61,173 nt of DNA from Streptomyces sp. BR123 (GTDB lineage: Bacteria > Actinomycetota > Actinomycetes > Streptomycetales > Streptomycetaceae): positions 1-61,173 of the forward strand of contig NZ_JACBGN010000008.1 in the NCBI RefSeq assembly GCF_013401435.1, written 5' to 3'. Shown here in pieces: positions 43,424-52,119 of the stretch (positions are counted from its first letter, which is position 1; each line of letters starts with the position of its first letter). Both the position numbers and the translations under genes were made by a program. Under the pieces are notes generated by a model, which had not been told where the DNA came from, did not search any database, and worked only from the letters and a program-made list of their open reading frames with translations.

Positions 43424-43478
43424 CCTCGGCCTGCTCCGGCCGCGCGGAGCCGGTCGGTCCGCTCGCCGGGCCTGTCGC

Positions 43479-43588
43479 TCACGAGGGCGGGCGGTGAAGG
43501 GCCGCGGGCAGTTCGAACCAGGTGGTCTTGCCCGTGGCCGTGCGGTGGCTGCCCCAGGCCTCGCTCAGCAGGTCGAGGAGTTCCGGCC
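43479..43588 (-). pseudogene. C-terminal remnant of an ATP-binding (anti-sigma-like) protein
   Basis: On the minus strand about 35 codons read ELLDLLSEAWGSHRTATGKT and end TWFELPAALHRPPS at a TGA at 43479. This is the usual end of Streptomyces HATPase_c_2 anti-sigma-like proteins (the GxGKxxWFEL motif). The rest is missing and the DNA switches directly into a TetR remnant of opposite polarity. Confidence 0.6.
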
Positions 43589-43589
43589 T

Positions 43590-43879
43590 CGCTCCCGCTC
43601 TGTCTGGAGATCATGTCCGCGAGCCTGATGCACCCGGAGCGGTACGGGCCCGTGATGCGCGAGCTGATCACCGACTGGACCGAGCCGGCCGCCGGCCTCT
43701 TCGCCGGGCTGGGCATGCCCGCGGCGCGGGCCCGCAGCGAGGCCGCCCTCCTCGTCGACGCAGGCTTCGGCCTGCTGTTCGCCCCGCTGGCGGACAGCGA
43801 CCGGGACCGGGCCGACGCGGCCTTCCGCCTCCTCCTCGACCGGCTGGAGCCCGGCTGGCGGCAGACCGCGCAGGGATGA
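43590..43879 (+). pseudogene. C-terminal remnant of a TetR regulator
   Basis: The plus frame reads CLEIMSASLMHPERYGPVM, then RELITDWTEPAAGLFAGLG and ends LLLDRLEPGWRQ. This is the ligand-binding half of a TetR-type regulator. There is no HTH domain. An ATG at 43613 could start an 88-residue product, but its upstream codons continue the same protein, so truncation is more likely. Confidence 0.6.
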
Positions 43880-43977
43880 CACGGCCCGCCGGGATGCACG
43901 GGCCACGGCGGCGCCGGACAGTGGAGGCGGGGCCTTCGGCAGATGCAGGGCGACGGACGCACGGCAGGAGGACCGGC

Positions 43978-44949
43978 GTGACGGATGACAGGAGCCGGAC
44001 TTCCGAGCAGCCTGCGGCCGCCCCGGACCGGCCCATGGCGGAGGAGGCCTTCCGATCGCTCTACGTGCACCTGCGCCACGACGCGCGGACCGGCGAGGAG
44101 CGCCGGCGCGGGGCCCTCGCCCACCTGACCCCCGAGCGGGTGGCGGCCGCCGCGGCCGGGGTCCGCCACGGGCGGACGGTGTCGCTGGCCGCGACCGTCG
44201 AGACGCGGCCCGGCCCGGATGATCCGCAGCCCGCCGCCTACGTCCTGACGGCGCCGTCCGAACAGGAGACCGGGGCCCCCGGACTGCACTTCGCCCTGGA
44301 CCGCTTCGCCATGAACGTGCACGGGGACGCCCACACCCATCTCGACGCGCTGTGCCACGTCGTCTTCGACGGCGAGCTCTACGGCGGCATCCCGGAGACC
44401 GCGCTGCGGGCGGGCGGTGCCCGCGGGATCACGCTCGACCTGGTCCGGGGCGGGATCGTCGGCCGCGGCGTGCTCCTGGACGTCCCCCGGCTGCGCGGGC
44501 TGCCCTGGCTCGAACCCGGCGACTGCGTGAGCGCCGACGACCTCACCGCCGCCGAGGAGGCCCAGGGCGTGCGCACCGGGCCGGGCGATCTGCTGTTCGT
44601 ACGCGTCGGGCACCGGCGCCGGCGCCGGGAGACCGGCCCGTGGGACGTGGCGCACGCCAGGGCGGGCCTGCATCCGGAGGCGGTGCGGTTCCTGGCCGAG
44701 CGGCACGTCGCCGTCCTGGGCTCGGACGGCAACAACGACACCGCCCCGAGCCCGGTGGCCGGCGTCGCCTTCCCCGTGCACGTCCTGGCGATGCACGCCC
44801 TGGGCGTGCACCTGCTGGACTACCTGGACCTGGAGGAGCTGGCGCACCTGTGCGCGGAGCTCGGGCGCTGGCAGTTCCTGTGCACGGTGGCGCCGCTGCG
44901 GCTGGTGGCGGCCACCGGCTCCCCCGTGAATCCGATCGCCGTCCTGTGA
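43978..44949 (+). CDS. Cyclase-family protein (kynurenine formamidase-like)
   Basis: 323 residues from a GTG at 43978 after GGAGG. The metal motif is NVHGDAHTHLDALCHV, matching the HxGTHxDxPxH form of PF04199 cyclase/formamidase enzymes, and GSDGNNDTAPSP follows later. Substrates in this family are amides, esters or cyclic acids. It starts a run of plus-strand oxidoreductase genes. Confidence 0.85.
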   Translation: MTDDRSRTSEQPAAAPDRPMAEEAFRSLYVHLRHDARTGEERRRGALAHLTPERVAAAAAGVRHGRTVSLAATVETRPGPDDPQPAAYVLTAPSEQETGAPGLHFALDRFAMNVHGDAHTHLDALCHVVFDGELYGGIPETALRAGGARGITLDLVRGGIVGRGVLLDVPRLRGLPWLEPGDCVSADDLTAAEEAQGVRTGPGDLLFVRVGHRRRRRETGPWDVAHARAGLHPEAVRFLAERHVAVLGSDGNNDTAPSPVAGVAFPVHVLAMHALGVHLLDYLDLEELAHLCAELGRWQFLCTVAPLRLVAATGSPVNPIAVL

Positions 44950-45073
44950 CCGTACGAGCGCCCGGCCCCTCCTCCGGGTGCTGTGGCGGCGGGCGGCGTA
45001 TACGTTCGTAGAGGGATCCCGCTGTGACGGACAGGCCCGGTGCGGGCGCGACACCACAGACCGAGGACGGACG

Positions 45074-46663
45074 GTGGTCGCCGTGAGCGACGCCCCCCAC
45101 TACGACGCCATCATCATCGGAACCGGCGCGGGCGGCGGCACGCTCGCCCACCGGCTCGCCCCCTCCGGCAAACGGGTGCTCATCCTGGAGCGCGGCGACT
45201 ACCTCCCGCGCGAACGCGACAACTGGGACTCCACGGCCGTCTTCGTCAAGGGGAAGTACCGCGCGCCGGAGTTCTGGCTCGACAAGCACGGCCGCGAGTT
45301 CCCGCCCGAGGTCAACTACTACGTGGGCGGCAACACCAAGTTCTACGGCGCGGCGCTGTTCCGGCTGCGCCCGCAGGACTTCGGCGAGCTGCGCCACCAC
45401 GACGGTGTCTCGCCCGCGTGGCCGATCCGCTACGAGGACCTGGAGCCGTACTACACCCAGGCCGAGCACCTGTACCTCGTACACGGGCGGCACGGCGAGG
45501 ACCCGTGGGAGGGGCCGGCCGGCGAGCAGTACGCCTGTCCGCCGGTGGAACACGAGCCGCGGATCCAGCAGTTGAGCGACGACCTGGAGAAGCAGGGCCT
45601 GCACCCCTTCCACCTGCCCATCGGAGTCGATCTCACCCAGGACGGCCGGGGGCGGGCGACCCATTCCAGCGTCTGCATCCGCTGCAACCGGGTGGACGGG
45701 TTCCCCTGCCTGGTCCGCGCCAAGTCCGACGCCCAGGTGATCTGCGTGGAGCCGGCCCTGGAGCACCCGAACGTGGAGCTGGTCACGAACGCCCACGTGG
45801 TCCGGCTCGAAACCGATCCGACGGGGCGGAGCGTGAGCACGGTCGTCGCCCGGCTCGACGGGGGCGAGGAGGCCCGGTACGCGGCGGACATCGTGGTCGT
45901 CTCCTGCGGGGCGGTCAACTCGGCGGTGCTGCTGCTCGCCTCCGCCGACGACCACCATCCGCGGGGTCTGGCCAACAGCTCGGACGTGGTCGGCCGGTTC
46001 TACATGCGCCACAACAACATGGCCCTGATGGCGGTGTCGAAGGAGCCGAACGACACGCAGTTCCAGAAGACCCTCGCCCTGCACGACTGGTACCTCGGCG
46101 CGGACGACTGGGACTACCCGCTCGGCGGGATCCAGATGCTCGGCAAGTCGGACGCCGAGCAGATCCACGGCGAGGCCCCGCGCTGGGCCGGGGCGGTGAC
46201 CCCGAACATGCCGTTCGAGGTCATGGCCCGCCACGCCGTCGACTTCTGGCTGTGCGGGGAGGACCTACCGCTGCCCGACAGCCGCGTCACCCTGGACGGC
46301 GACGGCCGCATCCACCTCGCGCTCGACGAGACCAACAACACGGCCGGGCTGAAGCGGCTGCGGCACAAGCTGCAGCACATGCTCGGGCACCTGGGCATGC
46401 ACGAGCACCACCTGCTGGACCACAGCCTCTACCTGCACAAGGGCATGCCGATCGGGGCCACGGCCCACCAGGCCGGGACCGTCCGCTTCGGCACCGACCC
46501 GGCCTCCTCGGCCCTGGACGTCAACTGCAAGGCCCACGACCTGGACAACCTGTACGTGGTCGACACGAGTTTCTTCCCGAGCATCGGCGCGGTCAACCCG
46601 TCCCTGACGGCCATCGCGAACGCCCTGCGGGTGGGCGACCACCTCCTGGAGCGGATGCGCTGA
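45074..46663 (+). CDS. GMC-family oxidoreductase
   Basis: 529 residues from a GTG at 45074 (or the GTG at 45083). The FAD-binding start is YDAIIIGTGAGGGTLAHRLA with the acidic ILERG, and the C-terminal GMC domain ends DTSFFPSIGAVNPSLT and AIANALRVGDHLL. An insert C-x-x-C (CIRCNRVDGFPC) lies near residue 205. Family enzymes oxidise alcohols, sugars or sterols. The electron acceptor may be the quinone pool, as bd oxidase genes follow. Confidence 0.9.
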   Translation: MVAVSDAPHYDAIIIGTGAGGGTLAHRLAPSGKRVLILERGDYLPRERDNWDSTAVFVKGKYRAPEFWLDKHGREFPPEVNYYVGGNTKFYGAALFRLRPQDFGELRHHDGVSPAWPIRYEDLEPYYTQAEHLYLVHGRHGEDPWEGPAGEQYACPPVEHEPRIQQLSDDLEKQGLHPFHLPIGVDLTQDGRGRATHSSVCIRCNRVDGFPCLVRAKSDAQVICVEPALEHPNVELVTNAHVVRLETDPTGRSVSTVVARLDGGEEARYAADIVVVSCGAVNSAVLLLASADDHHPRGLANSSDVVGRFYMRHNNMALMAVSKEPNDTQFQKTLALHDWYLGADDWDYPLGGIQMLGKSDAEQIHGEAPRWAGAVTPNMPFEVMARHAVDFWLCGEDLPLPDSRVTLDGDGRIHLALDETNNTAGLKRLRHKLQHMLGHLGMHEHHLLDHSLYLHKGMPIGATAHQAGTVRFGTDPASSALDVNCKAHDLDNLYVVDTSFFPSIGAVNPSLTAIANALRVGDHLLERMR

Positions 46664-46826
46664 TCCGCGGCACGGCACCGCCGACCGGGCGAAGAACCCC
46701 GGCCGGCGGTGCGACACGCGTCGCCGCGCGTCGCCGCGCCCCGGCCGCGGTGGTTGTGTGGCGCCGGAGCCCGATCGGGTTTCCGCGCCCGAACCGGGGG
46801 CCGCGCCGTGGAGGAGGCAGTCTGTC

Positions 46827-47666
46827 GTGAGTTCCACCGAGGACGCATCCCAGGGGGCGGTTCCCGCGCACCTGCTCCGGGGCCAGAAGGCGCTGGTGAC
46901 CGGCGCCAACTCGGGGATCGGCAAGGCCACGGCCCTCGGCCTGGGCCGGGCCGGGGCCGACGTGGTCGTGAACTACGTGGCCGGCCGCGAGGAGGCCGAG
47001 AAGGTCGTCGAGGAGATCGCCTCGTTCGGGGTGCGCGCGGCGGCGTACGAGGCGGACGTGTCCGACGAGGGCCAGGTCGTCGCCATGACGAACCGCATGG
47101 TCGAGGAGTTCGGGACGATCGACATCCTCGTCGCGAACGCCGGACTCCAGCGGGACTCCGCCTTCCCCGAGATGACCCTCGCCCAGTGGCAGAAGGTCAT
47201 CGACGTCAACCTGACCGGGCAGTTCCTGTGCGCCCGGGAGGCGACGAAGGAGTTCCTGCGGCGCGGGGTCGTCCCGGAGGTCTCACGCTCCGCCGGCAAG
47301 ATCATCTGCATGAGCTCGGTGCACCAGCTCATCCCCTGGGCCGGGCACGTCAACTACGCCTCCTCCAAGGGCGGCGTGCAGATGATGATGGAGACCCTGG
47401 CGCAGGAGCTCGCCCCGAAGAAGATCCGCGTGAACGCGATCGCCCCCGGCGCCATCCGGACGCCCATCAACCGCTCCGCCTGGGACACCCCCCAGGCCGA
47501 GAAGGACCTGCTGACGCTGATCCCGTACGGGCGCGTCGGCGACCCGGAGGACATCGCGAACGCGGCCGTCGGCCTCGCCTCCGACCTCATGGACTACGTC
47601 GTGGGAGCCACCCTGTACGTCGACGGGGGGATGACCCTCTTCCCGGGCTTCGCCACCGGCGGCTGA
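46827..47666 (+). CDS. Short-chain dehydrogenase (glucose 1-dehydrogenase-like)
   Basis: 279 residues from a GTG at 46827 after GGAGGAGG. The cofactor motif TGANSGIGKATA, NAG (VANAGLQ), catalytic serine with YASSKGG, and the late PGAIRTPIN are all present. The C-terminus (YVDGGMTLFPGFATGG) is close to glucose 1-dehydrogenase-like SDRs. It lies 30 bp upstream of cydA. Confidence 0.92.
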   Translation: MSSTEDASQGAVPAHLLRGQKALVTGANSGIGKATALGLGRAGADVVVNYVAGREEAEKVVEEIASFGVRAAAYEADVSDEGQVVAMTNRMVEEFGTIDILVANAGLQRDSAFPEMTLAQWQKVIDVNLTGQFLCAREATKEFLRRGVVPEVSRSAGKIICMSSVHQLIPWAGHVNYASSKGGVQMMMETLAQELAPKKIRVNAIAPGAIRTPINRSAWDTPQAEKDLLTLIPYGRVGDPEDIANAAVGLASDLMDYVVGATLYVDGGMTLFPGFATGG

Positions 47667-47697
47667 CCCGCCCGCCCCGGCCCCGGGAGGCTCTCCC

Positions 47698-49212
47698 ATG
47701 CACACCACGGTCCAGCTGCTGGCGGAAGCACCGCCCCAGATGCTGCCGGCCAGATCCCTGATGGCCTTCACCCTCGCCTCGCACATCATCCTGGTGCCCC
47801 TGGGCGTGGCGCTGCCGCTCATCACCCTGATCATGCACGGCTACGGGCTGCGACGCGGCGATGCGACCGCCCTGCTGCTGGCGCGGCGCTGGTCGGCCGT
47901 GATGGCGGTGCAGTTCGCGATCGGCGTCGTCACCGGTACCGTCCTGTCCTTCGAGTTCGGGCTGCTGTGGCCGGGGCTGATGGGCCGGTGGGGCGACGTC
48001 TTCGGGCTCGGATTCGGCGTCGAGGCCTGGGCCTTCTTCCTGGAGGCCGTCCTCATCGCCGTCTACCTGTACGGCTGGCGCCGGCTGCCCGCCCGTACGC
48101 ACTTCCTGCTCGGGCTGCCGCTGCCGGCCGCCGCCCTGCTCGGCGCGTTCGGCATCCTGGCGGCCAACTCCTGGATGAACACCCCGCGGGGCTTCACCCT
48201 GGACTCCGAGGGCAATCCCGTCGACGTGGACGTCCGCAAGGCGATCTTCACGCCGATGTTCGGTCCGGAGTACTGGCACTTCGTCGTGGCGATGCTGGTC
48301 ACCGCCGGATACGTCGTCGCCGGTGTCTACGCCGTGGGCTGGCTGCGCGGGCGGCGCGACCGCTACCACCGCCTCGGCTTCACCGTTCCGTTCACGGTCG
48401 CGGCCGTCTTCACCCCGGTCCAGTTCATGCTGGGCGACGCCATCGCCCGTGCCGTGTTCCGCAAGCAGCCGGTGAAGTTCGCCGCGATGGAGATCGTCTG
48501 GAACACCGACACCCACGTGCCGGAATACCTCTTCGGCCGACTCCACCCCGACGGGAGCATCTCCGGCGGCATCAAGATCCCGCAGCTCGACTCGGTCCTC
48601 GCCGGCTTCAGGCCTGACACCAAGGTGTCGGGCCTGACATCGGTACCGGCCGACCAGCGGCCGAACGCCACTCAGGCCACCATCACCCACTTCGCCTTCG
48701 ACACCATGGTGGGCATCGGCACCGTGCTCCTGCTGCTCGCCCTCTGGTACGGCATCGTCTGGTGGCGCCGGCGCCGGCTGCCCGCCTCTGCGTGGTTCTA
48801 CCGCAGCGCCGCATGCGCCGGAGCAGGCAGCGTCATCGCGGTCGAATGCGGATGGATCACCACCGAGGTGGGCCGGCAGCCGTGGATCGTCTACCAGAAC
48901 ATGAAGGTCGCCGACGCGGTGACCGCGACCCGTTCCGGCGCCTTGTGGACCATGTTCGCGCTGGTGGTCGTGGTGTACGTGTTCATCTTCGGCTCCTTCC
49001 TGGTCGTCCTCCTGAGAATGCGCACCCGATGGCGGCTGGACGACGAGCGGCGCGGTGAGGAAGGAACGATGGAGACGCCGGAGACGGACACCCCCTACGG
49101 CCCCCGCTCGGCGGTCGCGGCCGGCGGCACCCCTACGCCCCGCCGCGGCGACGGCGACGGCAGCGGCAACGGCAACGGCAGCCCGGGAGCGACCGGGGAA
49201 GGCAGCCGGTGA
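47698..49212 (+). CDS. cydA: Cytochrome bd-type quinol oxidase subunit I (CIO-type)
   Basis: 504 residues from the ATG at 47698. Hydrophobic helices, the heme ligand histidine in ASHIILVPLG, and the short-Q-loop motif GWITTEVGRQPWIVY identify a cyanide-insensitive-type bd oxidase. The C-terminal 45 residues are a glycine/asparagine low-complexity tail. With CydB it oxidises quinol and reduces oxygen in the membrane. Its stop overlaps the cydB start. Confidence 0.95.
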   Translation: MHTTVQLLAEAPPQMLPARSLMAFTLASHIILVPLGVALPLITLIMHGYGLRRGDATALLLARRWSAVMAVQFAIGVVTGTVLSFEFGLLWPGLMGRWGDVFGLGFGVEAWAFFLEAVLIAVYLYGWRRLPARTHFLLGLPLPAAALLGAFGILAANSWMNTPRGFTLDSEGNPVDVDVRKAIFTPMFGPEYWHFVVAMLVTAGYVVAGVYAVGWLRGRRDRYHRLGFTVPFTVAAVFTPVQFMLGDAIARAVFRKQPVKFAAMEIVWNTDTHVPEYLFGRLHPDGSISGGIKIPQLDSVLAGFRPDTKVSGLTSVPADQRPNATQATITHFAFDTMVGIGTVLLLLALWYGIVWWRRRRLPASAWFYRSAACAGAGSVIAVECGWITTEVGRQPWIVYQNMKVADAVTATRSGALWTMFALVVVVYVFIFGSFLVVLLRMRTRWRLDDERRGEEGTMETPETDTPYGPRSAVAAGGTPTPRRGDGDGSGNGNGSPGATGEGSR

Positions 49213-50252
49213 CCGCCGGTGTGCTGGCGGCCGTCCTGCTGCTCGCGGTCGCCGCGGACGCCTGCGCCGGCGGTACGGACTACGGCGCGGGCTTCTGGGA
49301 CCTCACCGCGGGCGGGGCGGAGCGCGGCAAGCGCCCCCGATGGCTGATCGACCACGCCATGGCGCCCGTGTGGGAGGTCAACAACGTCTGGCTCATCTTC
49401 GTCCTCGTCATCATGTGGACCGGGTTCCCCGTGTTCTTCCAAACGGTGTTCCTCGCGATGTGGCTGCCGCTCGCGCTCGCGGCCGTCGGCATCGTGCTGC
49501 GCGGCGCCGGCTTCGCCCTGCGCAAGCCCACCCGCAGGCTCGCCGGACGGCGCGTCTACGGGGCCGTGTTCGCCATCTCCTCGCTGCTCACGCCGTTCTT
49601 CCTGGGGGCCGCCGCCGGCGGGATCGCCTCCGGCCGGGTGGCGCCGGGCACCGAGCCGTCGGCGCACGCCTGGTCCAACCCCACCTCCGTGTTCTTCGGC
49701 ATCCTCGCGGTCGTCGCCACGGCACTGCTGGGAGCCGTGTTCCTCGCCGCGGACGCGGTGCGCTTCGCATCCCCGGACCTGCACGCCTATTTCCGGTGGC
49801 GGGCCGTCGCCGCGCTCGCCGCCCTGGCCGTGCTGGCAGTGGTCACCCTGTTCGTCACGCACGGCGACGCCCCGCACGTCTGGCGCGGCCTCACCCACGG
49901 CGCCGGGCTGTTCTTCGTGATCGTGGCGGGGGTGGCGACGCTGGTGACCGCCTGGCTGCTGCTGCGCACCTCCGGCGCGTGGTCGCGGGTGTCGGCCGTG
50001 GGCATCGTCGCCTCGGCGATCCTTGCCTGGGGCATGGCGCAGCGCCCGTACCTGATCCCGCGCTCGCTCACGGTGGCCGAGGCGGCGGGGGCACCCGCCA
50101 CCCTGCACTGGCTTCTCGTCGTGACCCTCGTGTCCGTCGTGCTGGTCTTCCCCGCGGTGGTGCTGCTGTACCGGCTCGACACACGCGGCACGCTGGAGCC
50201 CCTCACCGATGCCGACCTGCGGCGGGGCAGCGGCCCGGAGGACCGGGGCTGA
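49209..50252 (+). CDS. cydB: Cytochrome bd-type quinol oxidase subunit II
   Basis: 347 residues from a GTG that overlaps the cydA stop (GTGA). About eight transmembrane segments, with the typical GGTDYGAGFWDLT opening, HAMAPVWEVNNVWLIF and QRPYLIP later. The two subunits form the oxidase. Confidence 0.95.
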   Translation: MTAGVLAAVLLLAVAADACAGGTDYGAGFWDLTAGGAERGKRPRWLIDHAMAPVWEVNNVWLIFVLVIMWTGFPVFFQTVFLAMWLPLALAAVGIVLRGAGFALRKPTRRLAGRRVYGAVFAISSLLTPFFLGAAAGGIASGRVAPGTEPSAHAWSNPTSVFFGILAVVATALLGAVFLAADAVRFASPDLHAYFRWRAVAALAALAVLAVVTLFVTHGDAPHVWRGLTHGAGLFFVIVAGVATLVTAWLLLRTSGAWSRVSAVGIVASAILAWGMAQRPYLIPRSLTVAEAAGAPATLHWLLVVTLVSVVLVFPAVVLLYRLDTRGTLEPLTDADLRRGSGPEDRG

Positions 50253-50322
50253 GCCGCCGGAGCCCGGGCCGGCTGATCCGCCGGAGCCCCGGCCGTGTCC
50301 ACGCAGGAGGGACGGAAGTGCC

Positions 50323-52110
50323 GTGAGCGAACAGCAGGTCCTGCTCGGCACCGCCCTGACCGTCGTGCTGGCCGTGGGTTCCCAGATCCTGGCGAGCCGG
50401 CTGCACGTCCCCTCGCTGATCGTGCTGCTGCCGGTCGGTTTCACCGCCGGGGCGCTGACCGACGTCGTCCATCCCGACCGGCTGGCGCCCGACTTCACGC
50501 CGCTGGTGTCCCTGGCCGTCGCCGTCATCCTGTACGACGCCGGACTGGGCCTGCACCTGCACCAGTTGGAGGGCGAGCCGCGGGGGGTGGTGACCCGGCT
50601 GATCGTGCCGGGGGTCCTGATCACCTGGGCGGCCTGCCTGGGGCTGGCCGCGGCCCTGTTCGACGTACCGCTCACGGTGGCGGTGATGATCGGCGTGATC
50701 CTCGTCGTGTCCGGGCCGACCGTCGTCGGCCCGCTGCTCGACCACGTCCGGCCGACCGACCGGGTGCGGCAGATCCTGGTCTGGGAGGGTTCCCTGATCG
50801 ACCCGATCGGCGGCATCCTCGGGGCCGTCGCCTTCCACGTCATCGTCCGCACCCAGGCCGGCCAGGGCTTCCGGTTCGGCATGTTCTTCGGGAGCCTGGC
50901 CGTCGGACTGGCGGGCGGCGCGATCGGGGTCGGACTGCTGTGGCTGGCCCTGCAGTGGCTGCGGCTCGGCGGGACGCTGGGGACGCTCGCCCAGCTGGCG
51001 GCGGTCGTCGCGGTGTCTGCGGGCTGCGACATGCTCCTCGACGACACCGGGCTCATCGCCGCCATCGTGATGGGCATGGCGGCCGCGAACCTGCCCGGAT
51101 TCGACATGCCGGCCCGTCACCCCTTCTTCGAGACCGTCGTCCAGCTGGTCATCGGCCTGCTGTTCATCTCCATCTCCTCCACGGTCGCGCCGAAGGCCGT
51201 GGCACCGGTGCTCCTGCCCTCGCTGCTCCTCGTCGCCGGGCTCGTCCTCGTGGTGCGACCGTTGGTGGCGTTCCTGGCGACGGCCCGCACGCACCTCGGT
51301 TTCGGGGAGCGGGCGTTCATCGGCTGGATGGCGCCCCGCGGCATCGTCGCCGCCTCCACCGCCGCCACCTTCTCAGCCACCCTCGTCGACGACGGGCTGT
51401 CGGGCGCGGACGAGATCCTGCCGATCACCTTCCTGGTGATCGTCGGGACCGTCCTGGTCTACGCCCTCACGGCCCGGCCCGTGGCCGCCAGGCTGGGCGT
51501 CGTCCGGTCGGCGCGGACCCGGCCCCTGCTGGTCGGCGGGGCGCCCTGGGTGGTCGACCTGGCGCTGGCGCTGCGCACGGCCGGCCTGGACGTACTGATG
51601 TGGGCCGGGCTCGCCGAGGAGCGGCGCCGCATCGGGCAGGCGGGCATCGAGCTGGCCCCGGGCGAGCTCCTGGCCGCGGCCACCGACCCGCGGGCGCGCC
51701 TGGAGGGGGTCACGGCGGTTCTCCTGTGCACGGATGACGACGACTTCAACGCCCTCGCCTCGGTCGTCGTCCAGGACAGCGTCGAGGGGCCGGTCTACCG
51801 GGTCGGCCCGCCGCACGACAGCGGGGCGGTGGTGGCCCCGTACACGGGTGGCACCGTCCTCTTCGGCCCGGCCATGGTCCGGAACGTGCTCGCGGAGCAC
51901 CACGCGCGGGGGGCGCGCTTCCTGGTGCGGCCCGCCTCCGAGCCCCGTCCGGCCGGGTGCGAGACGCTGTTCAGGGTCCGGCGGAACGGGCTGCTGGAGC
52001 CGGTCACCGAGGCCGGCGGCGCCGAGCCGGCGGAAGGCGACACGCTCGTGCTCCTCGGCCCGCCGCCGGCCGGGGCGGCGGGCGCCATCGGAGGCGGCGG
52101 GCGCCGCTGA
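50323..52110 (+). CDS. CPA-type Na+/H+ antiporter with C-terminal regulatory domain
   Basis: 595 residues from a GTG at 50323. About 12 transmembrane helices cover residues 1-390, with the antiporter core motifs SGPTVVGPLL and EGSLIDPIGGILGA carrying the conserved Asp. Residues 400-595 form a Rossmann-like TrkA-N-like cytoplasmic domain (RPLLVGGAPWVVDLALALR, LLCTDDDDFNAL). It likely exports sodium or potassium ions in exchange for protons. It ends the plus run and is 9 bp from the convergent GH15 gene. Confidence 0.9.
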   Translation: MSEQQVLLGTALTVVLAVGSQILASRLHVPSLIVLLPVGFTAGALTDVVHPDRLAPDFTPLVSLAVAVILYDAGLGLHLHQLEGEPRGVVTRLIVPGVLITWAACLGLAAALFDVPLTVAVMIGVILVVSGPTVVGPLLDHVRPTDRVRQILVWEGSLIDPIGGILGAVAFHVIVRTQAGQGFRFGMFFGSLAVGLAGGAIGVGLLWLALQWLRLGGTLGTLAQLAAVVAVSAGCDMLLDDTGLIAAIVMGMAAANLPGFDMPARHPFFETVVQLVIGLLFISISSTVAPKAVAPVLLPSLLLVAGLVLVVRPLVAFLATARTHLGFGERAFIGWMAPRGIVAASTAATFSATLVDDGLSGADEILPITFLVIVGTVLVYALTARPVAARLGVVRSARTRPLLVGGAPWVVDLALALRTAGLDVLMWAGLAEERRRIGQAGIELAPGELLAAATDPRARLEGVTAVLLCTDDDDFNALASVVVQDSVEGPVYRVGPPHDSGAVVAPYTGGTVLFGPAMVRNVLAEHHARGARFLVRPASEPRPAGCETLFRVRRNGLLEPVTEAGGAEPAEGDTLVLLGPPPAGAAGAIGGGGRR

Positions 52111-52119
52111 CCATCCCTG

